Positions 22,136-31,624 of a stretch of DNA of 64,000 bases are shown one piece after another. A program made the position numbers and the translations under genes. The notes beneath the pieces were generated by a model. That model did not search any database. It was not told where the DNA came from and saw only the letters and a program-made list of their open reading frames with translations. The stretch spans positions 48,241 through 112,240 of the forward strand of contig DAHUYE010000090.1 in NCBI GenBank assembly GCA_027315345.1, read 5' to 3'. Within the stretch, counting starts at the first letter, position 1. Each line of letters opens with the position of its first letter. The stretch is from Actinomycetota bacterium (GTDB lineage: Bacteria; Actinomycetota; Acidimicrobiia; Acidimicrobiales; JAJPHE01).

Positions 22136-23122
22136 ATGGCCATACGCCTCGAGCCCCAGGACGAATACATGCACGAGCTCGGCCCCGAGCCGACCTTCAA
22201 CGAGAGCATGTATTTCAACGTCTACGACCCCTCCAAGCACGTGGGCGGGTTCGTGCGGATAGGCAACCGGGCCAATGAGGGCTACGCCGAGATGACCGTG
22301 TGCCTTTACCTGCCCGACGGGCGGGTCGCCTTCATGTTCAACCGGCCCAAGATCAGCGACAACTCCGCCTTCGACGCCGGCGGGCTGCGCTTCGAGGTGG
22401 TCCGGCCCTTCGAGGAACTGCTCGTCTCCTACCAGGGCTCGGTGGTCCTCCTGGATGACCCGCTCCAGATGGCCGATCCCCGGACCGCCTTCAAGGAGAA
22501 CCCGTCGGCCCCGGCCGAGATCAGCCTGGCCTTCGGAGGTCTGTCCTCCATGTTCGGAGGGGAGTCGGACGAGCCCCAGGAGGCCGAGGGGGAGGAGTTC
22601 GCCCGCGGTCACTACGAGCAGCTGGTCTCGGGGGTGGGGTCGATAAAGGTGGGGGACGACACCTGGGAGATCGACGGCTTCGGCCTCCGTGACCACTCCT
22701 GGGGCCCGCGCACCTGGCAGGCCCCGTGGTATTACCGCTGGCTCACGGCCAACTTCGGTCCCAACTTCGGCTTCATGGCCTCCCGCATCGCCCGCAAGGA
22801 GGGACCCGGAACCCGGGGGGGCTTCGTCTGGGACGGCACGGCCATGCACTACTGCAACCAGGTGGAGATCAGCACCGGCTGGCGGGGCGAGGACAACTAC
22901 CACGACACCGTCACCGTCGCCCTACGCAGCGGGGATCAGGAGTGGAAGGCGGTGGGCAAGGTGCTCTCCCTCATACCGCTGCGGAACCGCCGGGAGGGCA
23001 TGATCACCCGCATATCCGAGGGCATGACCTGCTGGACCACCGAGGACCAGCGGGTCGGCTACGGGCTGTCCGAGTACCTGGACCAGATCATCGACGCCGG
23101 CCCGGTGGGCCTGGCCGAGTAG
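22136..23122 (+). CDS. Conserved hypothetical protein (DUF7064/7065-like)
   Basis: 328 aa; FNESMYFNVYDPSKHVGGFVRIGNRANEGYAEMTV; GLRDHSWGPRTWQAPWYYRWL. Confidence 0.72.
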   Translation: MAIRLEPQDEYMHELGPEPTFNESMYFNVYDPSKHVGGFVRIGNRANEGYAEMTVCLYLPDGRVAFMFNRPKISDNSAFDAGGLRFEVVRPFEELLVSYQGSVVLLDDPLQMADPRTAFKENPSAPAEISLAFGGLSSMFGGESDEPQEAEGEEFARGHYEQLVSGVGSIKVGDDTWEIDGFGLRDHSWGPRTWQAPWYYRWLTANFGPNFGFMASRIARKEGPGTRGGFVWDGTAMHYCNQVEISTGWRGEDNYHDTVTVALRSGDQEWKAVGKVLSLIPLRNRREGMITRISEGMTCWTTEDQRVGYGLSEYLDQIIDAGPVGLAE

Positions 23123-23129
23123 CTCCCGC

Positions 23130-25763
23130 TCAGCCCGGCGGGCGGCGGCGGTCGAGGACGATGTCGGCCACCAGGCCGGTCCAGCCCGTCTGGTGGGACG
23201 CCCCCAGGCCGGCGCCGGTGTCCCCGTTGAAGTACTCGTGGAAGGGGATGAGGTCGTGCCAGGCCGGATCGGTCTGGAACAACTCGTAGCCGCCGAAGAC
23301 GGGCCGGCGGCCGTCCGGGCCGGGCAGGAAGATGGAGAGCAGTCGCTGGCCCAGGTCATCGGCCACGTCGGAGAGGCGGCGGCCCGGTTCGGTTCCGGTC
23401 GGATCCTCGACCACGAAGTCGGTACCGAAGTGACGGTCGAAGCGGCGCAGCGCTTCGATGACCAGGTAGTTGAGCGGAAACCAGATCGGTCCCCGCCAGT
23501 TGGAGTTGCCACCGAACAGGCCGGTGCGCGACTCGGCCGGCTCATAGTCGACCGAGCCGTGGATGCCCTCGACGTCGATGTTGAAGGGATGGTCCCGGTG
23601 ATAGGCCGACACCGACCGCAGCCCGTACGGGGACAGAAACTCGGCCTCGGACAGGATGGCCTCCAGCAGCCGGCGCAACCGATCAGGCGAGACCACCGAC
23701 AGCATCAGATTGTCTGCGCCGTCGGCCTGGCCGTGGAAGACGGACTGGGCGTAGTGAGGCTTGTTGGCCACGAACCACCGCAGACGGGCGGCAAAGTCGG
23801 GCAGCCGGTTGATGGCGGCGCTATCCAGCACGGCTACCGCGCAGAGAGGGATGAGGCCGACCAGGGACCTGACCCGAAGGGGAAAGCGCCGGCCGTCACC
23901 GAGTTGGAGGACGTCGTAGTAGAAGCCGTCCTGGTCGTCCCACAGCCCCTGGTCCGAGGTGGCGGCGGCTATGTAGGTGAAGTGTTCGAAGAACTTGGTG
24001 GCGATGTCCTCGTACACGTCATCGTGGGCAGCCAGCACCATCGACATCTCCAGCAGGTTGAGGCAGTACATCGCCATCCAGGCGGTGCCGTCGGACTGCT
24101 CGAGCCGGCCGGCCACCGGCAGGGCGGCGGAGCGGTCGATGGGGCCGATGTTGTCCAACCCCAGGAAGCCCCCTTCGAACACGTTGGAACCCTGGCTGTC
24201 CTTGCGGTTCACCCACCAGTTGAAGTTGAGCAGCAGCTTGTGCAGGACCCGCTCCAGGAACTCGAAATCGCTGGAACCGTCGATCTCGAAGACCCGCAGC
24301 GCCGCCCAGGCCTGCACGGGAGGATTGACGTCCTCGAACTTCCACTCGTAGGCGGGCAGCTGGCCGTCGGGGTGCATGTACCACTCGCGACAGAGCAGAA
24401 CCAGCTGCTCCTTGGCCAGTTCCGGATCCAGGTGGGCCAGGACCACGCAGTGGAAGGCCAGGTCCCAGCTGGCGTACCAGGGGTACTCCCACTTGTCCGG
24501 CATGGAGATGACATCCCGGTTGTTGAGATGGCGCCACCCGGAGTTGCGTCCGCTCAGCCGCTGGGCCGGAGGCGGGGGCCCGGCCGGATCACCATCCAGC
24601 CAGCGCTCGACGTCGTAGTGGAAGAACTGCTGGCTCCAGATCATCCCGGCGCAGGCCTGGCGGGCCACGGCCGCCTCGGTCGGGCCGGCCCCGGCCGGGA
24701 CGATGTCGGCGTAGAAGGCGTCGGCTTCGGAACGCCGGTCCGCCATGACCTCGTCCCACTCGTTCCCCAACCCGGCCGGCGGCAGGGCTGGGGAACCGGG
24801 GCCGGGGAGGCGGCTGAGCCGCAGGCGCAACTCGACCGTCTGTCCCGGCCCGGCGTCGAGGACGTAGAGAAGGGCTCCCTTGGTCCCGAGCCCCTCAGGG
24901 TTGACGGAGGCGGTGCCGGCCACGACGTGATCACCGATGCCGTCCTTGGGCCAGGGGGTGGCGGCCGGAGCCCCGAAGAGGCGGGCCAGGTTCGACTCGT
25001 TCTCGCACACCAGCGCCTCGGGATCTCCCTCGCCCAAGAGGCGGTAGCGGCCCAGCTCGGTGTGGTCGGCCAGCAGGCCGGCGGCCTGGGCGGTGATGGA
25101 AGGTCGGTCGACGCCGGGCGCCCAGCTCCACGTGTTGCGGAACCACAGGGTGGGCAGCACGTGGAGGCGGGCCGGCTCCGGCCCGGCGTTGCGGGCCTGC
25201 AGGCGGATGCACAGGTCATGCGGATCCGCCTTGGCATAGTCCACGGCTATGTCCCAGTAACGGCCGTCGGAGAAGACACCGGTGTCGAGGAGTTCGTATT
25301 CGGGCTCGTCCTTGGTACGGGAGGCATTGACCTGCACCAGCTCGTCATAGGGGAAAGGCGCCTGCGGGTACATGTAGCGCCACCGCATCCAGGCGTGGGA
25401 CGGGGTGGCGTCCTCGTACCACCAGTACTCCTTGGCATCCTCCCCGTGGTTGCCCTGGGGGCCGGACAGCCCGAAGATGCGTTCTTTGAGGATGGGGTCG
25501 CGCCCGTTCCAGAAGGCGAAGGAGAAACACAGCCGCTGCTGGTCATCGCAGATGCCGCCCAGGCCGTCCTCACTCCACCGGTAGGCGCGGGACCGGGCGT
25601 GATCATGGGGGAAGAAGTCCCAGGCATCGCCCCCGGGGCTGTAGTCCTCCCGGACCGTGCCCCAGGCCCGTTCGCTCAGATAGGGGCCCCACTGGCGCCA
25701 CTGGCGTCGGGACTGCAGCCGGGCCCGCTCCGCCGGCACCGGTCCGTCCCGGTCAGGGGTCAC
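23130..25763 (-). CDS. MGH1/GH63-like glycoside hydrolase (glucosidase)
   Basis: 877 aa; DSQGSNVFEGGFLGLDNIGPIDRS, WDDQDGFYYDV, LFGGNSNWRGPIWFPLNYLVIEAL, FHEYFNGDTGAGLGASHQTGWTGLVADI. Confidence 0.9.
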   Translation of the reverse strand: MTPDRDGPVPAERARLQSRRQWRQWGPYLSERAWGTVREDYSPGGDAWDFFPHDHARSRAYRWSEDGLGGICDDQQRLCFSFAFWNGRDPILKERIFGLSGPQGNHGEDAKEYWWYEDATPSHAWMRWRYMYPQAPFPYDELVQVNASRTKDEPEYELLDTGVFSDGRYWDIAVDYAKADPHDLCIRLQARNAGPEPARLHVLPTLWFRNTWSWAPGVDRPSITAQAAGLLADHTELGRYRLLGEGDPEALVCENESNLARLFGAPAATPWPKDGIGDHVVAGTASVNPEGLGTKGALLYVLDAGPGQTVELRLRLSRLPGPGSPALPPAGLGNEWDEVMADRRSEADAFYADIVPAGAGPTEAAVARQACAGMIWSQQFFHYDVERWLDGDPAGPPPPAQRLSGRNSGWRHLNNRDVISMPDKWEYPWYASWDLAFHCVVLAHLDPELAKEQLVLLCREWYMHPDGQLPAYEWKFEDVNPPVQAWAALRVFEIDGSSDFEFLERVLHKLLLNFNWWVNRKDSQGSNVFEGGFLGLDNIGPIDRSAALPVAGRLEQSDGTAWMAMYCLNLLEMSMVLAAHDDVYEDIATKFFEHFTYIAAATSDQGLWDDQDGFYYDVLQLGDGRRFPLRVRSLVGLIPLCAVAVLDSAAINRLPDFAARLRWFVANKPHYAQSVFHGQADGADNLMLSVVSPDRLRRLLEAILSEAEFLSPYGLRSVSAYHRDHPFNIDVEGIHGSVDYEPAESRTGLFGGNSNWRGPIWFPLNYLVIEALRRFDRHFGTDFVVEDPTGTEPGRRLSDVADDLGQRLLSIFLPGPDGRRPVFGGYELFQTDPAWHDLIPFHEYFNGDTGAGLGASHQTGWTGLVADIVLDRRRPPG

Positions 25764-25772
25764 CCGAAAGTG

Positions 25773-26372
25773 TTAGCAAACCCCGGGCCCGGCCACGGGC
25801 GGCGCCGGTGGGCGGGGGCCAAGCCCGAGGGCGAAGCCGTCCAGAAACAGCCCGGCGTCGGCGCTGCGCTCAAAGCGGGCAATGAGGCGCGCGAACCCCG
25901 GCCCGTGATCGGGCACCAGGAGATGGGCCAGCTCGTGCACCAGGACGGCATCGATCACCCACGGCGGCGCCGGCCGCAGTCGCTCGGACAGGCGGATGTC
26001 ACCGGCCGGCAGGCTGCAGGACCCCCAACGCGACCACTGACGGGGGCTCCAGGTGACCGACCGGGGCCGGACGCCGTCGAGGTAGGCGTCGGCCAGGGCC
26101 ATGGCCCGCTGGGCCAGCCCGGCGTCTCCGAGGGTGAGCCCTGTACGCCGCTCCAGTAACCCCTCCACCAGCCGGCGGGTGACGGCCTCGGCGGTCCGGC
26201 GGTCCATGGAGGCGGGCAGGTCCACCAGGATGCGCCCCTCCTCCAGCCGGGCGCTGGCCCGCCGCTTGCGCCGGGCGGAGTACCTCACCTCCACCTCCGG
26301 GCGGCCCGGACCCGCCCCGGGGCGGTCGGGCTCAGGTTGGTGGGGATGACCCCGATGCAGGGTTTCGACCAT
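25773..26372 (-). CDS. YgjP-like (DUF45/M48-type) metal-dependent hydrolase
   Basis: SPRQWSRWGSCSLPAGDIRLSERLRPAPPWVIDAVLVHELAHLLVPDHGPGF (HExxH). Confidence 0.88.
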   Translation of the reverse strand: MVETLHRGHPHQPEPDRPGAGPGRPEVEVRYSARRKRRASARLEEGRILVDLPASMDRRTAEAVTRRLVEGLLERRTGLTLGDAGLAQRAMALADAYLDGVRPRSVTWSPRQWSRWGSCSLPAGDIRLSERLRPAPPWVIDAVLVHELAHLLVPDHGPGFARLIARFERSADAGLFLDGFALGLGPRPPAPPVAGPGVC

Positions 26373-26427
26373 GGCGATGACATTAGGAACGGCCTGTAAC
26401 GGGCCCAAGGGCTGGTAGAACCCGGCC

Positions 26428-27609
26428 ATGCCAGGAAGAAGGCGGCTTCCGAGTATCCCGGCCGGCGCCGGCCGCCTGGCCCCCGTCCTGGCGGTGGCCG
26501 TGGCGGTGCTGGCCGGCTCGGCGGCGTCAGCCCTATGGGCCGGGCCCTCCCGCCCCGTCGCCCACAGCTCCGCCCGGGCCCAGCCCGCCGCGGCGGCACA
26601 GCCGAGGGGCCGCCGCCCGGCGGCCTCCGGCGGGGAACGGGCCGTCCCCGCGCCGACCAGGGCCAGCTCGACCATCACCACCATCCCGGTTCCAGCCACC
26701 GACCTCGCCCTGGCCGGCTGCCCGCCGCCGCCCTACACCGGCCCGCCCCCGACTCCCCCCTGGCACCCGACCATCCTGGTCCCGGACTCGGCGCTCCCGC
26801 CCACGCCGCCGGCCCCACCCCGCACCGCCTCTACCACCCCCCTCACCGGCAAGGGCATGTGGATCTGGGAGTACGACCAGACCGACGGGGGGCGGGCCGG
26901 CGCCATCGTGGCCGCCGCCCGGGCCGCCGGGCTGCACCAGCTCTGGGTCCGGGTGGGCGACTCCCAGGCCGGTTTCTACGGGGCGGCCTTTCTGGACCAG
27001 CTGGTCCCGGCCGCCCACCGGGCCGGGCTGGACGTGATCGGCTGGGGCTTCCCCTACCTGTACGACCCGGCCGGGGACGCCCGCTGGACCGGCCAGGCCC
27101 TGGCCTGGCGGTCGCCCTCGGGAGCCCGCCTGGACGGCTTCAGCGCCGACATCGAGACCGCCTCGGAGGGCGTCGACCTGACCGCCAGGAGGGCGGCCCT
27201 TTACTTGGGCCTGGTCCGCCAGGAGGACCCGGGCTCACTGCTGGTGGCCACCGTGTTCCCGCCCACCGACCAGGAGTGGGGCAGCTATCCCTATGCGGCT
27301 ATTGCGCCGTTCATCGATGCCATGGCGCCGATGGTCTATTGGGGCTGCACCCAGCCGGTGGTGGAAGCGGACCAGGCCATGACCCGACTGGCTCCGCTGG
27401 CCCCGCTTCACCTGATCGGCCAGGCCTTCAGCATGGCCGGGGAGGAGTACGGCCGGACTAGCCCCCCGGCCCCGGCCGAGATCACCGCCTTCCTGCAGGC
27501 GGCCCAGCGGGGCGGGGCGTTGGGGGCCTCCTTCTGGAGCTGGCAGGCCATCGACCCCGCCGAGTGGCTGACCCTCGGGGCCTATCCCTGGGCCGCCGGC
27601 CCGGGCTGA
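26428..27609 (+). CDS. Secreted putative TIM-barrel (glycoside-hydrolase-like) protein of unknown function
   Basis: N-terminal hydrophobic signal LAPVLAVAVAVLAGSAASAL, Pro-rich linker, then KGMWIWEYDQTDGGRAGAIVAAARAAGLHQLWVRVGD...GFSADIETAS...MAPMVYWG. Confidence 0.75.
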   Translation: MPGRRRLPSIPAGAGRLAPVLAVAVAVLAGSAASALWAGPSRPVAHSSARAQPAAAAQPRGRRPAASGGERAVPAPTRASSTITTIPVPATDLALAGCPPPPYTGPPPTPPWHPTILVPDSALPPTPPAPPRTASTTPLTGKGMWIWEYDQTDGGRAGAIVAAARAAGLHQLWVRVGDSQAGFYGAAFLDQLVPAAHRAGLDVIGWGFPYLYDPAGDARWTGQALAWRSPSGARLDGFSADIETASEGVDLTARRAALYLGLVRQEDPGSLLVATVFPPTDQEWGSYPYAAIAPFIDAMAPMVYWGCTQPVVEADQAMTRLAPLAPLHLIGQAFSMAGEEYGRTSPPAPAEITAFLQAAQRGGALGASFWSWQAIDPAEWLTLGAYPWAAGPG

Positions 27610-27624
27610 GGCTCGGTCCTGGGC

Positions 27625-28998
27625 CTAGTTGTCGCCCGCCGGGCGGGTGGCCCCGGCGAAATCACTCCACAGATAGGACTCCACCCTCACGTCGGCCCCG
27701 GTGTGGGGAGCGTCGACCATCATCCCGTTGCCGATGTAGATGCCGTCGTGGGTGATGGCGGTGGGGGTGCCGAAGAAGACGATGTCACCGGGCTGCAGCG
27801 GCGTCCCGGCGGCCAGCTGCGGGCCGAAGTCGTACTGGTCCTGGGCCACCCGGGGCAGGGTGACGCCGGCGGAGGCGTAAGCCTCCATGACCAGGCCCGA
27901 GCAGTCGAAGCCGTCCGGCCCGGTGCCCCCGTAGACGTAGGGCTTGCCCACCTGGGCCAGCGCGTAGACCACGGCCCGGGCCGCCATGGGGGGCGGACCG
28001 GGAGCGGCCACGGCCACCACCGGGTCCGCCACCGAGACGGCGGTGGCCACCGAGGCCGCCGTCGGTGCCGCCGTGCCCATGCCGGTGTCGGCGGGGGCGG
28101 CGGTGGCGGTGGCGGTGGCGGTGGCCAACCCCAGGGTCGCGTCCCCAAAGCCCAGGACCCGGCCCGAGGCCGTGGCCAACCAGTAGCCGGCGCCATCCGA
28201 GGTGGCGGCTATCCCGACGGCCGGGCTGGCCAGGGGCGGCCCGCTCAAGGCGTCGCCGTAGCGGCCGGCGTCCCCGTAGGCGAAGACCTGGCCGGCGGTG
28301 GTGACCAGCCAGTAGCCGTGTCCGTCGGGGGTGACGGCCATGCCCACGGCCGGGTGGTGGAGACCGAGACCGCCGGCCGATCCGTAGAACTGGGCGTCCC
28401 CGAAGGAGAAGATGCCCCCGTCGGAGGCCAGCAGCCAGTAGCCCTTTCCGTCGGCGGTGGCCGCCATCCCGATGACCGGCTTGTTGAGGCGGATGGCCCC
28501 GGTGGAGCCGTAGAACTGGGCGTCTCCGAAGGTGAAGATGCCGCCGTCCCCGGCCACCAGCCAGTAACCCTTACCGTCCGGGGAGCTGGTCATCCCGACC
28601 ACGGGGGCGTTCAGGGCGGCCGGAGGGGGCGGGCTTTGGACCGAAGCGTCCCCGGCGGCAGTCACGGTGGCGTCCGCCCTGGCCACCCAGTATCCACCGC
28701 CGTCGGGCGTGGCGGCCAGGGCGACGGCCCGGGAGCTGTCCGTGGTGGCGGGCCCGCTGGATCCGAAGGGTGGCGCCCCGCCGGCGGTGACGGTGCCGCT
28801 GGAGTCCAATACCCAGTAACCGGGGGTGGAAGCAGCGGTGGCCGCCGGTCCGGGCGCGGCCGACGCCGCCGGGCTGGTCGGGGCCGGAGCCGTGGCGGCA
28901 CCAGCCGGGCCGGCCAGGCCCAGGAGACCTCCACCCAGGGAGGCCGCACCCAGACTGACGGCGGTGACGAGGCGAGCGGGGAAGTTTTGGCGGTTCAT
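27625..28998 (-). CDS. Secreted C40 (NlpC/P60) peptidase with N-terminal GYW-xxxxGG propeller-like repeats
   Basis: C-term ALAQVGKPYVYGGTGPDGFDCSGLVMEAY...GDIVFFGTPTAITHDGIYIG; six GYW repeats (GYWLVAGDGGIFTFGDAQFYGS); signal peptide after MNRQNF. ATG at 29025 is an alternative start. Confidence 0.88.
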   Translation of the reverse strand: MNRQNFPARLVTAVSLGAASLGGGLLGLAGPAGAATAPAPTSPAASAAPGPAATAASTPGYWVLDSSGTVTAGGAPPFGSSGPATTDSSRAVALAATPDGGGYWVARADATVTAAGDASVQSPPPPAALNAPVVGMTSSPDGKGYWLVAGDGGIFTFGDAQFYGSTGAIRLNKPVIGMAATADGKGYWLLASDGGIFSFGDAQFYGSAGGLGLHHPAVGMAVTPDGHGYWLVTTAGQVFAYGDAGRYGDALSGPPLASPAVGIAATSDGAGYWLATASGRVLGFGDATLGLATATATATAAPADTGMGTAAPTAASVATAVSVADPVVAVAAPGPPPMAARAVVYALAQVGKPYVYGGTGPDGFDCSGLVMEAYASAGVTLPRVAQDQYDFGPQLAAGTPLQPGDIVFFGTPTAITHDGIYIGNGMMVDAPHTGADVRVESYLWSDFAGATRPAGDN

Positions 28999-29190
28999 TT
29001 GGACCCAGACAGGCGGGGACGTCATCGGGCTCGACGTCCGGTCCCAGAGCTATCGGCCCCGGGGGCCGCCGGCTTGAACCACGACCTGAGCCCGCCGGTA
29101 TGCCAGAGTGGCCGGGAGCCCGTCAATCCGGGATGACGGTGAAATCAGGCAGATGTCCCTTTTGGGTAAGAACACTCCAACCTGGGTACC

Positions 29191-31611
29191 ATGACCAGAG
29201 CCAATCAGGGCTCACAAGGATGGGATCCCACGGGACCGGCTCCAACCGTTTCAGTACGGCGGCGGGCGGTGAGGGTGGCGGTTGCCGTCACCGCTCTGGC
29301 GTCCGTGGTCCTCTTTGCCTATCCACTTCTCCCGGGTCATCCGTCCGTTGACTGGACCGTCTACGGGCCGACCGCCGGGGCCGCCCTTCTGGGGGCCGGA
29401 GGCTTCGGACTGCTCCCCTGGGAGCGCCTGCTCCAGTCCCCGGCGGGAGGGCGCTGCCTCTACGCCTGGTCCTTCTTCGACATAGCCCTCATCAGCGTCG
29501 GGGTGGCCGCCAGTGGCGGGGCCCGGTCCCAGTTGGTGTGGCTCTACAGCCTGACCACGGTCTTCTCCGCCCTGTCCTCATATCCCTGGCGGGCCCAGGT
29601 GGCCCTGCTGCTGCTGACCTACGGCGGCTACCTGGGGGCGGCCGGGTCCGGGGCGGTGGTCCTGACGGTGGCCCAGGCCTTCTCCGACCTCGGGGTCATA
29701 ACCCTGCTCATGATCATGTCCGCCTTCCTGTCCGTCGAGTTGTCGCGCCAGGCCCGGGTCCAGCACGACCTGGCCGAGGGCTCCGCCCGGCGGGCCGCCC
29801 TCCTGGCCCGGGTGGCCCAGCGGGCCCGGGTCATCAACACCCAGGACCGGGAGCAGATGCTCGACTCGGTGGTGGAGAGCGTGGGCGACCTCGGCTTCGA
29901 CACCGCCCAGCTCTGCCTCTACGACCCGGACCGCGATCAGTGGGAGATGGTCGCGTCCTACGGGCTGCCCACGACCCACGGCGCCCAGGCCCTCGGCTCC
30001 GGCATCGTGGGCCGGGTCTGGGCCCAGCGCAGCACGGTGGCGGTCCAGGACTATCCGGCCCACCCCGACGCCCTGCCCATGGCCCTGGAAGCCGGAGTCC
30101 GTTCGGCGGTGGCGGTGCCGGTCTGGTGCGAAGGCGGCCTCCGGGCCGCCCTGGTGGCGGCCAGGACCCGGGAGGGCGGGCTCAGGCCCGAAGAGGTCGA
30201 ATGCGTGGAGATACTGGCCGCCCACGCCGGGATCGCCCTCGGCAACATCGAGCGGCTGGACGAGCGGAACCGGTGGGAGGCCGAGCTCGCCTATCAGGCC
30301 ACTCACGACGTGCTGACCGGGCTTCCCAACTGGACGCTCTTTGCCGAGTTGCAGGACCGGGCCCGAGCCCATGCCCACCGTTCCGGCCGCTCGGCCGCCG
30401 TTCTGTTGCTGGACCTGGACCGGTTCAAGGCCGTCAACGACAGCCTGGGTCACGACCTGGGCGATGACCTGCTGCGCGAGGTGGCGGTCCGCCTGCGCGA
30501 TGCGGTGGGCAATGACGGCGTCGTGGCCCGATACGGCGGGGATGAGTTTGTGGTGCTGGTCGAGGACCTGCTGGACGACACCGCCGCCGTGTTGATGGCC
30601 GACCGGCTGTTGGCGGCGCTGCGTCCTCCGGTACGGGTCGGCGTCGATGACGAGGTCTACACGACGGCCAGCATCGGCATCGCCTTCATCCGCAAGGACT
30701 CCACCGCCGAGCACAACCCGCTGCGCGAGGCCGACCTGGCCATGTACCGGGCCAAGGAGTCGGGCAAGGGACGCTGGAAGGTCTTTGAAACCGGCATGGA
30801 TGCCCGGGCCCTCCGGCTGATGCAGATCGAGGCCCAGCTGCGCAAAGCCGTGTCCGGGGGAGAGATGTACCTCGCCTATCAGCCCATAGTGGATCTGGTC
30901 GAAGGGCGGATGACCGGGGTGGAGGCGTTGCTGCGCTGGCGCCACCCGGACCGGGGCCTGATGATGCCCGATGAGTTCATCCCGGTGGCCGAGGAGTCGG
31001 GCCTCATCATCGACATCGGCCAGTGGGTCATGGAGGAGGCGTGCCAGCAGGTGCAGGCCTGGAACGGCATGGGTGGCGGCCTGCGGGTCTCGGTCAACCT
31101 GTCGGGCCGGCAGTTCCACGACCCCAGCCTGGTCAGCCGGGTCCGCTCCGTGCTGTCCCGCACCGGTCTCGATCCCGACCGTCTGGTGCTGGAGATAACC
31201 GAGACCATCGCCATGGAGGATCTGGGCAACACCATCGACATGGTCGGGGACTTGAGCCATCTGGGTGTAGGCATCGCCCTCGATGACTTCGGCCAGGGCT
31301 CATCGTCCCTGTCGGCCCTGCGCCGCTTCCCCCTCGAGTCGGTGAAGATCGACAAGGTCTTCGTGTCCGGTGTCACCGAGGACGGACCCGACCGGGCCAT
31401 AGTCGGATCCGTGCTCACCCTGGCCGACAGCCTGGGTATCAACGTCACCGCCGAGGGCATCGAGACGGCTCTGCAGATGGAGGCCCTCATCGACATGGGC
31501 TGCCCGCAGGGCCAGGGCTACCTCCTGTCGCGTCCGGTCCACCGGGACGAGGTGCCCGGCCTGGTGGCGGGCATGCGGGACCGGCTGCGCTGGGTCGAGG
31601 CCGCCGAGTAG
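29191..31611 (+). CDS. Membrane GAF-GGDEF-EAL bifunctional diguanylate cyclase/phosphodiesterase
   Basis: N-terminal TM segments; GAF-like region; ARYGGDEFVVLVED; GVEALLRWRHPDRGLMMPDEFIP; LALDDFGQGSSSLS-type EAL motif. Confidence 0.93.
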   Translation: MTRANQGSQGWDPTGPAPTVSVRRRAVRVAVAVTALASVVLFAYPLLPGHPSVDWTVYGPTAGAALLGAGGFGLLPWERLLQSPAGGRCLYAWSFFDIALISVGVAASGGARSQLVWLYSLTTVFSALSSYPWRAQVALLLLTYGGYLGAAGSGAVVLTVAQAFSDLGVITLLMIMSAFLSVELSRQARVQHDLAEGSARRAALLARVAQRARVINTQDREQMLDSVVESVGDLGFDTAQLCLYDPDRDQWEMVASYGLPTTHGAQALGSGIVGRVWAQRSTVAVQDYPAHPDALPMALEAGVRSAVAVPVWCEGGLRAALVAARTREGGLRPEEVECVEILAAHAGIALGNIERLDERNRWEAELAYQATHDVLTGLPNWTLFAELQDRARAHAHRSGRSAAVLLLDLDRFKAVNDSLGHDLGDDLLREVAVRLRDAVGNDGVVARYGGDEFVVLVEDLLDDTAAVLMADRLLAALRPPVRVGVDDEVYTTASIGIAFIRKDSTAEHNPLREADLAMYRAKESGKGRWKVFETGMDARALRLMQIEAQLRKAVSGGEMYLAYQPIVDLVEGRMTGVEALLRWRHPDRGLMMPDEFIPVAEESGLIIDIGQWVMEEACQQVQAWNGMGGGLRVSVNLSGRQFHDPSLVSRVRSVLSRTGLDPDRLVLEITETIAMEDLGNTIDMVGDLSHLGVGIALDDFGQGSSSLSALRRFPLESVKIDKVFVSGVTEDGPDRAIVGSVLTLADSLGINVTAEGIETALQMEALIDMGCPQGQGYLLSRPVHRDEVPGLVAGMRDRLRWVEAAE

Positions 31612-31624
31612 TTCCCGCCCCGCT

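Noticed and set aside
23193-26159. 988-aa plus-strand ORF
   Set aside because: Antisense shadow of the MGH1/GH63-like glucosidase; no recognisable motifs, high-GC third-position artefact.
28092-28124. (ggcggt)n short repeat
   Set aside because: Low-complexity Ala/Thr linker codons; no further significance evident.
27703-29136. 477-aa plus-strand ORF
   Set aside because: Antisense to NlpC/P60; Gly/Arg-rich shadow translation.
29578-31260. 560-aa minus-strand ORF
   Set aside because: Antisense shadow of the GGDEF-EAL gene.
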